Assembly: GCA_946803715.1 (NCBI GenBank)
Contig: CAMPET010000080.1
Coordinates: 86,629 to 150,628 of the forward strand
Length of the DNA: 64,000 nt
Direction: 5' to 3'
From: Beroe ovata
Lineage: Eukaryota > Ctenophora > Nuda > Beroida > Beroidae
Shown: positions 36,735 to 48,137 of the stretch, one piece after another
How positions within the stretch are numbered: position 1 is the first letter of the stretch
How the letters are laid out: every line of letters begins with the position of its first letter
Notes under the pieces: generated by a model
Databases searched by the model: none
What the model was told of the DNA's origin: nothing
The model's input: only the letters and a program-made list of their open reading frames with translations
Translations under genes and position numbers: made by a program

Positions 36735-39700
36735 ATGGCCTCTGAAGAGAACCTCCACACTGAAGGGATACTGGGCAACGTCTACTATGTTTCCTTCCTC
36801 TCAACCTCTCTTGTCGTGTTCTGCATAGTGGGAACCCTTGGTAAGTGCAGTCAACATATCATCTAGCAACAAATCATGTGCTTTAGATGGACTTTGGAAA
36901 CCAAAAATGACGACCATTTTGGATCCCGCTGATCAATTTTATCTTTCAAAATCCCCAATTATTATGTTCAATCATTCAGTATATGCATTTAGCAGTCATA
37001 ACACTCCCTCATCCCAGGCAACACCCTGGCCCTTATCTGTGCCATACAGAACCCTTCTCTCCGAACTGTCAGGAACAAGTTCATCCTCAATTTGGCTATC
37101 TCTGATTTCTTCATCTGCGCGTGGACAATGCCAACTATGGCACTGGCCCTCATAAAACGAGGCTGGATACTCGGAGATACAGGTTAGGGCAAAGTTTTCC
37201 TCGATTTTCGCCCCCCCACTACTTCACTATTTATCTGCAATTTTGGCCACGTCTCTCCCTACACTTACCTATGAGTTTATCCCTACACTTACCTATGATC
37301 GTTCATCATCATAACTGTAGCGATTTTTCGGATACATATTGATATGTACCAAATTTACCCGAAAACCCTCCAATCAGACTTCCATCAATATAGACTTTCC
37401 TCAATAGGTTAGGTATTATTGGCTCCAACCTAACATTGATGCCTCAAAATATGAAATAAAAAGGCTTGATCGCTACTCCTTTATAATCTATAAATCATAG
37501 TCGTGCTCCTTCATAATATTATTCCACTATTCTGGTGGTTATGAAATATAAGCGCGGCCGGCACCCGGCGAGGCATGTATGAATTAGCGCTTCCAAACGG
37601 GTATAATCTGGTTCACCATTCAGAACATATTTATATGAGTATGTGTGTGGCACTTACATGACAGGGATGCGAAATTTGGACAAACCACCTCTCTGAGAGA
37701 TTCTCTCGACAATTTAGAACGGTCGTACTAAACACATGCATACATGGGGATTGTGTGGAGCAGCATCATGGGGAAATGTTTCCGAATTCTTATGAAATGG
37801 TTAAAGAATGAAGCTTCTCACTAAACACCGAGCATCTATAATAACATGTAATATAGGTAGCGGAGGAAATGAATTTATTGTAGAACCCAGCACAAGAATA
37901 GTATAAATGCTATACGTCTTTCGAGCTTTTACTAAACTGCCATAAGGATATGAAAATTGAACAACATTTCTTAGTATTTATTGAAATCTAGCAATAAAAA
38001 CTCTGGAACGAACTTTTGGAATGAAACTGTTTTTCAATCGATATAGGTCAGACCCTGAAATTGGTAAAACTCTTGGATCAATAACTTACCTTCACTATTA
38101 CTTTCAGTGTGTGACATTTCTGGGTTCATAGACAACGTGATGCTAACAGCATCGGTGTGGACGCTAGGATTCTCATCTCTCAACCGCTTCTTCAAGATCA
38201 CCAAACCCTTCAAATACACTAAGTTCATGAACCAGAGAAACTGTGGACTGATCATAGCAACGATCTGGCTTATCGCCATAGCAACAGCAGGTAAAACATG
38301 ACCTCAATCACACCATGAATAATTATGACAACCGCGCAATGCTGATCTTTGTGTCATATCACAATCTAATTTCAAATGTTTCGCCTTGAATTTCATTATA
38401 GACACGTCAGGCAAGAGATGTATCCTTGATATCACAAAGTCAAATACACGTCCTTGGTATAATTTGCTGTAACAAGCTTGGTTAAATTGACAGAACCTGA
38501 GATAGAGTGACACTTTACAGTGTGTGTGTGTGTGTGTGCGTGCTAGTATGACTGACACTATGTGTGATTTCAGGTCCACCACTGGTCGGTTGGAACTCCT
38601 ACAAGTTCAGTTCATTCAGTTGTGGCATCGCTATCATAAACACGTGAGTGCTCCTCAAAGTGTCACTTGGTCCGTGTGTCACATGATCCGTGTGTAAGTT
38701 GATCCTAAAACCTGTCAGAACCATCTTACAGAGCCACAAATAATACAAATCCCACCATCGAAACCTGTATTATGATGCCCACGGTTTATTAATACCAGAC
38801 AGAGAAACTGGCGCCATCTTACTTCTTACTCACTTCGCATTGTTTTGCACGTGCAGAACGTCTCGTTCACATTGTTCGTTTCCAGGACTACCGTAGCGGG
38901 ACGATATTTCATCTATCTGACGGTGATGTACCTACCGGTGCCGCTCTGTCTCATTCTTTTCTCCTACACACACATCTTCATCACGGCAAGAAGACAGTAA
39001 GTACTACAAAAGAAAGGAAAAACAACTAAAAAGGAAAAAACTGTTGTCTACACTTGTTTACCAAGTATGCTATCAGCTGATGGGGTTTCTAGAATTGTCA
39101 TGATGAGTTCTATACTGTACACGTGTAAGATACCTAGACTATTATAGAATATAGAATACCATGATATCATATTGAGGGATAGGGGGAAGTTTGAAATGGG
39201 TATCTTTTCATGACAGTAAATGTTTATTATGATCCATCTCAAACACTTCCCGGGATGATTATAATATTTGCAGTTCCTCGCGCTAAACTTTTAATAAATA
39301 ATCGTGTCTGCAGTTTATGGCTGTTTAGCGAGCTATGATACTCGGTATGACAATCTTAAAGTAGGAATGGCGCGCGGTTTGGTTTCAACATGACTTTCCG
39401 TGCACAGAGAAACAAACCCAGCAGACAAACACCTATGAACTTTCATATATCGATAAATAGATTGGATAATGAATATACCCACCACGAATACAAACTTCAG
39501 ACACACTTGCAGATAGGCACTATAGGAATGGGATGACCTGCTCGTCATGTGACTTGGAACCCCATATCCGAGAGAAAAACAGTGTCGATAGTGCCAGTCC
39601 TCATTTGAGATCCTCGAAATCGAAGCATACAATATGGAGCCAATCACTTACTAGTGTCTGCCGATACTCAGAAAATCGAAGAAAATTTTTTGATCTATTC

Positions 39701-42112
39701 CCATGCAAGCACCATGTATTCCCATGTATTTTTGGACGCTGAATCGATTCCCGAACGAATTTAGGCCCTATCTCGCTTTCCTGAGGAGCTGCAGGTCATG
39801 GGACTTCGAACCTTATGTCCAAGAAGAAATTGGAATTTATCCAAGTTTCCTGATGAGCAAGCTCGAAAATTCCTTCAGATTCGGATTCTACGTCAAAAAA
39901 TAGGTTAGAAACACTTATTACCAGTCATCGTCCCGCGAAAAAACTTTTACCGATTTTGGTGTGTCCCATTGATTTTCGTGTTTTTGCAGATTATTTTCCC
40001 ACAGGCTTGAAATCGTGATTTGGGCGTGGTTTCACGACAAGTATGAACTTTTCATGATCGTGACAAGGGTTGATATTTGTAGTGTGATAGTAGGAAAGAT
40101 GATTTGGTGGAAAATTTGCGGCGTAAGTGCCGGAGGAACTTCATAAGAGAGCTTTAAAAACGGAGTACAAAAGTGTGTGATCAATCACTTCACTTTCTAC
40201 CGATACTCAGATCACAAAATCAAAGAAAATTTTTTGTTTTATTTCCATGCAAACACCATGTATTCCCATGTATTTTTGGACGCTGAATCGATTCCCGAAC
40301 GAATTTAGGCTCTATCTCGCGTCCCTGAGGAGCTGCAGGTCACGGGACTTCAAACCACGTGTCCAAGAAGAAATTGGAATTTATCCAAGTTTCCTGATGA
40401 GCAAGCTCGAAAATTCCTTCAGATTCGGATTCTACGTCAAAAAATAGGCTAGAAACACTTATTACCAGTCATATTCCCGCGAAAATTTTTTTACCGATTT
40501 TGGTGTGTCCCATTGATTTTCGTGTTTTGCAGTTTATTTTCCCACATGCTTGAAATCGTGATTTGGGCGTGGTTTCACGACAAGTATGAACTTTTCATGA
40601 TCGTGACGAGGGTTGATATTTGTAGTATGATAGTAGGAAAGATGATTTGGTGAAAAATTGGTGGCGTAAGTACCGGAGAAACTTCATAAGAGATCTTTAA
40701 AAACGGAGTACAAAAGTGTGGGATCAATCACTTCACTTTCTACTGATACTCAGATCACAAAATCGAAGAAAAATTTTTGATCTATTTCCATACAATCACA
40801 ATGTATTCCCATGTATTTTTGGACGCTGAATCGATTCCCGAAAAAATTTAGGCCCTATCTCGCTTCCCTGAGGAGCTGCAGGTCACGGGATTTCAAACCA
40901 CGTGTCCAAGAAGAAATTGGAATTTATCCAAGTTTCCTGATGAGCAAGCTCGAAAATTCCTTCAGATTCGGATTCTACGTCAAAAAATAGGCTAGAAACA
41001 CTTATTACCAGTCATTGTCCCGCGAAAAATTTTTTACCGATTTTGGTGTGTCCCATTGATTTTCGTGTTTTTGCAGATAATTTTCCCACAGGTTTGAAAT
41101 CGTGATTTGGGCGTGGTTTCACGACAAGTTTGAACTTTTCATGATCGTGTTGAGGGTTGATATTTGTAGTATGATAGTAGGGAAGATGATTTGGTGGAAA
41201 ATTTGTGGCGTAAGTGCCGGAGAGACTCCGTAAGAGAGCTTTAAAAACGGAGTACAAAAGTGTGAGATCAATCACTTCACTTTCTACCGATACTCAGATC
41301 ACAAAATCAAAGAAAAGTTTTAGTTTTATTTACATGCAAACACCATGCATTCCCATGTATTTTTGGACGCTGAATCGATTCCCGGTTGAATTTAGGCCCT
41401 ATCTCGCTCACCTGAGGAGCTGTTTGTCGGATGACTTCTAACCTTAGCAAGCCGCTCGCCGTTACATACAAAAAATGCCAAATTATGATAGGGATATCCC
41501 ATACCATGGAATTTGGCAAATCCCTCAAATCCGCCCTCAAGTATAATTAACACCTCAAACACGCACATTTATCCCAGGAAGAAAGCAAGCAAAGCGCGGA
41601 TGATGCATCGCTTCACTACTCCCAAAACCCTCAAAGAAGACCACACAAGTCGGCCGATCAATGAGATTGCCGAACGGCGTTCCTCCGACGAAATGCCGTC
41701 AGCCGAAGCCGTATCCTACCCCACCGTTTCGGAGGACATGCTCCAAACGTCCGTCAAAAGATCGTCGCCGCAAGATCGACGGCGGGTGCGCGCGGGGCGC
41801 ATCGACAAAACCACGATCATGATCATAATAATAATCGGGATGACGATGATAACGCAGATCCCCGTTTGTTTCGTGTACACGTTCAACTACATATCAGATG
41901 ACGAGGACTTGCGGATCAGCATGCCAGACTATCTCACCATATTGTTACACTGGCTTCTCCTGGTTAACAGTGCTGCTGACCCCGTGATATATGGACTAAT
42001 GAACCCGCCCTTCAGGACGGCGTACCTCAAGTTCTTCAATAACGTTAGGTATTGCTGGAGGAAGAATAACAGGACGCCCCCCTCCCGAACGGATTTGTAT
42101 TCGTTTAAATAG
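36735..42112 (+). CDS. Class A (rhodopsin-like) orphan GPCR, Tre1/Moody/GPR84/melatonin-receptor-like
   Basis: Six exons (36735-36840, 37018-37182, 38108-38290, 38574-38643, 38886-38996, 41578-42112) in phase give 389 aa with seven hydrophobic helices. Family marks: GNTLAL in TM1, LNLAISD in TM2, C92 and C168 for the extracellular disulfide, N116-R117-F118 in place of DRY, IWLIAI in TM4, FSYTHIF in TM5, a long basic third intracellular loop (about 75 residues), TQIPVC in TM6 where CWxP is usual, and ADPVIY in TM7 in place of NPxxY. NRY-type triplets and the LRTVRNKFILNLAISD loop recall the Tre1/Moody, GPR84 and melatonin receptor group, so subfamily placement is tentative. The ligand is unknown. 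The last intron (2.6 kb) contains repeat array 3. Confidence 0.85.
39535..41440 (+). repeat. Tandem array of ~543-bp repeat (array 3) in the GPCR intron
   Basis: Landmark TTGGGCGTGGTTTCACGACAAG recurs near 40020, 40563 and 41106, a 543-bp period, with about 3.5 copies. Inner segment orientation matches array 1 (TATTTTTGGACGCTGAATCG...CTACGTCAAAAAATAGG). Confidence 0.9.
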
Positions 42113-43235
42113 GGTTGCTAGAGCAACCGCACTTCTTAGCAACCACACTTGTTGCTAAGTTAGCAACATGGCGTATGTAAGGGACTTGCACTGTCGAACC
42201 AACACTTTATATAGTCCGTCTACATTGATATAACTGTCGTAGAGCACCGTCATTCGGTCAAATCTCGTGCACGTTCCATGAAAATGGGTTTGAATGACAG
42301 CAAATCTTCGTGGTCGACTTACAAACGCTTCTATAGCGCTGTCCCAGCAAAGTCTTAATGACTATACCCATGAACACTTGAGCTCGGTTAGATTACCTTC
42401 GACCGAGCAATAATATGAGATAGAATTGACCGGTAGTAAGTATGAGCTAACCCATGCTACGGTGGTTTAAGGTAAACTAGAGTCAAGTTGGGGCGATTAT
42501 AAACGGTTAACCCCATATATTAACTGACGCGCGGGAAGTCAGAAGTGGTTAGGAAAACACCTTCTCATACAGGACTCCCGTTATTTAAAACTTTTATTAA
42601 AAACTGTCCGATCAATCATTAAATACCGAGTCAATTTTACCAGACCTGATAATCGTATCAGGTCACGTATTCTTATGGTATTCTTGTGGTAGGTACCCCC
42701 AGAACCTTATTACAGTCAAGATTGGAGCATAGAGTCACAAGTGAAATTAGAATTTGAGTGAATATTGAATCATGGAGATATGAACCTTTTTTTTTAAATG
42801 TGAGCCGTTTAACCATTCCGATTCAGGGATTGATTCTTATACTGAGAGAGGTATTCAAACATGCGATGATTTGACAGGATGATGTTCTTGGTTATATTTT
42901 CCAAATGTCACCCACTCAAACACTCGCTCCCTCTCAAGACATTCATTGATGTCCTGCCCTCACGAAATTATCCGCCAGCTTCTGACAACCATTTTAACCT
43001 CCCATATCCCAAAGTTACATTTAAATCCCGATTTATTCTACGCTCATGCAATATCAATATATGCATCAGATTCACAGGGAACTCATTCGATATTAGACGC
43101 ATTGAATCAATGGCCAGCTTCAGAATCATTAGATGGGTCATTTACGTCATTGAAAAATAGCGTGTGGGAGATGACAAGTATTCATAAGATGGTTGAAGAA
43201 TAGGTTTAATTCTGACGTTTTCTCGCATCAAACTC
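42113..43235. other. GPCR 3' flank with an unassigned plus-strand open frame
   Basis: An X-box-like palindrome GTTGCTAGAGCAAC lies at 42114-42127 right after the GPCR stop. An open frame at 42946-43203 (+, 85 codons, ending HKMVEE) has protein-like composition but no partner exons were found. It may be a stray 3' exon, a gene fragment or chance. Confidence 0.35.
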
Positions 43236-46059
43236 TTACCTCAATACTGGCTGTAGAGGGAGCTGGGGCATATTTACCATGTTCATCATCTTTCGCTTCA
43301 ACCTGAAAGTTTATTGACGTCACGTGAAGGTGTCATCGCAATATAATTCGTTTTGGGATGATGGGGGATAAAATGCTTTACAATCCCCAATGATTTAAAT
43401 AAGGGGGTTGATATCTACACAAATAAAACTTGATGTATGTAAGGAGTAAGATTGGATCTCAAAATCTCAATCTTGAATTATTTGTTATCTTTGTAAATAA
43501 GCGTTAATTGACTTCATATTAAATGTACTTTGCTGTAAGTGTCATTTAGATTTTGTTTAAAGCCAAAATGTGCAAAAATTCTTTTCTTAGGAAGCATTCA
43601 ATCTAACTTCCTTCTCTGTATGTAAGACAATGTTGTCTTAACTCAAACTGACGCCTATTCTATTTGTAAATTTTATTCTGTCTTTGAATATTTTGCCATC
43701 TTTCTCTGTTTAACCATTGCATTTGATTCGTGTAATACTCCAATATATAAGATAGCTGTCCAAAATATTAATATCATGACTTCATTGGTGAATGGTGGGG
43801 AATTAACTCAATTTCTACGAAAAATATCAAATTTACTCACGTGTCAAGCAGAACATGAGTAATACGGACATCTATTCCACTTTCGGTGAAAATGAGTGTC
43901 ATTCTTCTGAATGTTTTACTCCCCCGTTTCGCATGTCTGTTAGAATCCTGCGAGAGAATTGAAAGGTTATCTCCGCGACCATAATTTTAGGTATCATCAC
44001 GACATTATTTGACACATCGGACACACATACACAGGCACACACAGACACAGGGTCACACAGACACACCGACAGACACACGCACACAGTATGTGTTTAAAAC
44101 ACAAAAACAAACACACACACCAACAAACACGCACACACGCTGTATTAAATATGATAGGTAGATGATCGCGGGTTAGAAACCTTCACTTCACATCGGGCTC
44201 CTTTGCAAAGTTATACTGGATGGTTTGTGCGATGGAGACGTTCATTTATAATTGAATTTAAAGCAGGAGGAATGACAGTTATATTATGATAAGAGTTAAA
44301 GAGGGGGCAATTATACCGTAAAATTCATCACAAAATGTCAATTCGTTTCGCAAAGCAGGGCGCAGATAAGTCACGATTTGAGGCAGTCACGGATCGAAAC
44401 CAGTGAGAGACTCATAATCAAGAAAATCTCACATCCCAATGAACCAGTTTCTGACTTCATTTTGAACCGACTCCTACTACTAAGGAGATGAATCTCTCAT
44501 GTTCACAACTCAAAGTAGGGCGCAATGAGTCGGAAGCCAAATCCAGGAATGTTCATCGGTATTTGGACACGAAAATGCTCAAGTTTTCGTGAAGGGTACC
44601 AGGGGAAAGGAAACCTAAGAACTCGCTGCTGAAACTCCGATACGAGTTGCACTGGCAGTTGACACCAGCAGATCTTGACATCAGTTGGACTACTGTCATT
44701 TGACAACGGTTTATCTTGACACCAGTCGTTTTTTCACTGACATCTACTCATAATTCGTCTTCATGATAATTGAGACTATCACCCCTCACACTTGTCTATC
44801 GATGATAGACTCTGTCTAGATTCTCGCGCTTGTTGTCTGAAAATGTCATAGGATGAACCAGGAATCAGCATCATGTCATCGGTATAACCAGTATCATCAG
44901 ATAGTAGTGAAATTCATGTACTGTCGAAATTCATGTCGAAAACTGCACTGAGTGTCAAACCGCGCGCGCGTTCAATTGTGTGCGCGCGCGAATTTAACGC
45001 AAAAAGCACAACTTGTGTAGTAAAATGTCAGCGCGCCGTACGCAGAGTTCTATATTTGCAGACAAATTTGGCACACTTTGTGTCCACCAGAGCACACCTG
45101 GATTCCATAATGAACAGATGCCAATGAACTGGCGTAGATCACTACCCTATCGGTGGACTCCAATTATCCACAAATTGGAAACTGTTAGCGGAGTTTAGCA
45201 ACGGGGAAATATGAAGAGGAATGGCTTCGATTAGATACCATTCAGAACTCTCATTCGCCCTGTCAAGAATTGAGCCCACACTCTTTTAGTTCATATGCTC
45301 AGTCCCAACAATCATCAGTTAAATCATCAGTTGCCCTCTCGAAGCAACAATAAACTATTTGAACCGCTTATCAAATATTCGGAAGTCATTTCTACGGAAT
45401 CACCCATAATAATTCATACTGTTTGACACCAAATTCGGTTAATCGAATGACAGCGACGTCCCTTGCCTATGACAAATGAGATGATAAGCCGGGGTGGGAG
45501 GGGTTCCTGATTCTATCGTGTCAAATCTTATTGCTACGTTATAGATAAGATAGAATAAGGTGAGAGTTATAGATTAAGATTTTTAAATGTGATTTGAACA
45601 TTGTATAGGTGTTTAAGAAATGGTTTCAAATTCTGGAACGACGTGTGTGATGAATCCCAATCATAAGAAAACATTTTCCCCCATAATATAACTAACGACT
45701 TGTTGAATCATACATTATATATGGAGAACAAAAACATCAATTTAGATATTATATCTATCGGGCAGCATTTATCATACACATACTGTGATAGGAAGAGGGT
45801 AATTAGAGGAGTAATTAGAGGGGTAATTATGCAATTAGCGGAACTTATTTCGTCCACCTGGTGTTCTTTAATAACGTATGGAATTACTAATTGCGCTAAC
45901 ACTTTTATTTGTTTACATCGTATTACCTCTGTGTGTGTATGTGTGTGTGCGTGTTTGTGAGTGTGTCAGTGTGTCTGCGTTTGTGTGTGCAAAAGGTAGG
46001 GCAATTAGCAATATATAGCGAGCTAACACATTAGATTGACGAGCACACGCAAATATTCA

Positions 46060-46098
<39 letters not shown>

Positions 46099-48137
46099 NA
46101 ATATATTCGCCCGCAACAATGCTTGTTACTATTATAGGGCAGGTATTGTAATCACGATGGATCACATACACACACAAACAAAGTTACACACACACACACA
46201 CACACAGTACAGATGGGACTCTTTGTAACGGATTGACTTATGTAAAGAAACTGATCACTGTTCAATTTATCACGTGTTAATTGAAAATAGGCTCCGGATA
46301 TCATTCATTTGGTTGGTTTTTGACTTCTTCAATCATCCACAATTTCTTCGATAACAAGCCAGGCGAGGAGAAAAGAGAATTTGGTAGGTCTGAAGCCATA
46401 TTAGTAGGTTTTACACACAAGGTTCAGTCAGTTAAATAAACAAACAATTAGGAGATTGAACTTTTGAAGATATCTGAATTTCATGGGGAGGGGATTTCAC
46501 ATATGAGCAGGGAGGGTAATAGGGCGTGGGAACTGGGAAGGTTGATAAGAAGCGGGTTGTTTGTACCGTAAAAATGTTGTTGATATCGGTATTCAACGAC
46601 GTCAATCATATGTATGCAGTTACGATAGTTAGTGAATCAACCTAAAATGAGTGAAAACATACATATTTTTTGGTTCAAGAAATAATTCAATTTCCAGACA
46701 CACACACACATGTGCTCTAAAAGGGGTCAACATTCGATTCATTCGGATTTTGATAAAGCAATACGTGCGGCTTTATTCTAATGAAATTAGTCACACCACC
46801 TTTAGTGTTACTGCATCTAATTAGCGGTATTGGAAACCTAATTAGGGAAGAGTGTAACCTAATTAGACGCGGGTGTAACCTAATTAGCGATACCTTGTGA
46901 ACACCCGAAAATTGGATTATAACTCAATTAGTGGGGGCTGTATGGCGTGAGTGGGGGATGTGTGCGTTGGTGTGTAATGAGATTAGTGCGCGAGCTCGAG
47001 TTGTTTTGGAGCTAGTTCTCAACACAGCAAAGATGTGTGTGTGTGTGTGTGTGTGNNNNNNNNNNNNNNNNNNNNNNNNNNNNNNNNNNNNNNNNNNNNN
47101 NNNNNNNNNNNNNNNNNNNNNNNNNNNNTGTGTGTGTGTGTGTGTGTGTGTGTGTTCGGGTATGCGTCAATTGTTTGTGAGCCCTATCACTGTCAAGCAA
47201 TGTTTTATACGTGTTTGTACATGTGTTCGTATAATTTCTTCTAATTAGTAACATGATAGGTATTTTATTTTCACTGTAGAGGTGTCGCAAAACGTTTTTT
47301 GGCAAGCATCACAATAACAGCCCATGTTATTCACCAAAAATATCACCCAGTGAATTGCACCCTTTGTCAACTGATCAATTTGTCATGGATCACTACATAA
47401 AACTCCAATTCATCATATCCCCACCCTCAGCTTTATTCAATACAACAGAACATTGATTCTATTTATAGATCAGAATGAAACTAATTGATCAACCAATGAC
47501 CCATCCTGCACCATTAAAGGGGTATTTATAATGACTTCATTTTAATTGAATAATTCAATGAAACTTTCTGAAATAGAACGATGAAGATCCCGAAGATTGA
47601 AATAAGAACTAGGTATACGGGAGATATCTCATCGTCTGAGGACATACCTTTGTGGCAAGTAGGACCGAATCTTTCCATTTTCGTCCAGAGGGTTGAAGCA
47701 TTTCTTGGGAAGACTCTCCCTTTCGTCATCACTAGGAGAATGTAAGAACATGAAACATCGTCAAATTTTTGAATAAATGAATCTGTGGCACCATCGACAT
47801 ACAATCAAACCATCTGCCTGAGATTTGATGATGTCGTTGAACGGATAAAAACATCATGGTTAATTCCCCAAATTAGGTACATAGTTAACGAAGGTGACCA
47901 ATGCCCATCATGCATCTTTGCAGGACCTTTAAGACTTCTTAATAAAGAAAACTGGTCATAATGATAGGTATACGTATGCCTGAATTATTTGATCGATATT
48001 CCATAATAATTCTAGATTGACTGGAATCATGGATATTTAGCATACAAATTCGAATAACCGGAATTTAATCGCTGGTTATGGTCTGAGGCAGTAGAACTTA
48101 ACTTTCCCTCAAGTAACTTCAACTCATCTTCCGCCAT
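43236..48137 (-). CDS. Candidate small four-exon gene, 83-aa protein of unknown function
   Basis: Exons 48137-48103, 47731-47648, 43906-43841 and 43302-43236 join in phase 2 each time and end at a TAA. The ATG at 48137 has a favourable context (GACATGG). The product begins MAEDELKLLEG, continues through SLPKKCFNPLDENGKIRSY and TLIFTESGIDVRITHVLLD, and ends QLPLQPVLR. It has one cysteine and no signal peptide, TM segment or known domain. Internal exons are 84 and 66 nt and are flanked by canonical AG/GT sites. The last exon also ends at a good donor (GAG|GTAAGA), so further exons may follow. The gene is not recognised. The assignment rests only on splice and phase consistency, and the 3.7-kb second intron is a weak point. 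Confidence 0.45.
43998..44140. repeat. CA-rich microsatellite
   Basis: Interrupted CACACA/CAGACA repeats in the large intron of the candidate small gene. Confidence 0.85.
45798..46931. promoter_or_regulatory. Clusters of TAATTA/CTAATTAG homeodomain-type sites
   Basis: GTAATTAGAGG repeats at 45798-45842, then five (C)TAATTAG or CAATTAG sites at 46816-46931, three of them within a repeated AACCTAATTAG unit. They lie in gene-poor DNA downstream of the GPCR and may be an enhancer. CA repeats with an N (46060-46099) separate the clusters. Confidence 0.35.
47034..47155. repeat. GT microsatellite with a 73-base N gap
   Basis: (GT)n on both sides of unknown bases 47056-47128. Confidence 0.9.

Noticed and set aside
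42946-43203. 85-codon plus-strand open frame as a gene
   Set aside because: Composition is protein-like but no start context, partner exon or family was recognised, so it is noted only within the flank entry.
43240-43302. Cadherin-like reading (AKDDEHGKYAPAPSTASIE) of a 63-nt minus-strand exon
   Set aside because: It needs phase 0, whereas the upstream exons that fit are phase 2. No cadherin DxND or DRE motifs were found nearby.
44164-44236. Short minus-strand frame MNVSIAQTIQYNFAKEPDVK ending in a stop
   Set aside because: It looks protein-like but is only 20 codons and no splice link to neighbouring exons could be shown.
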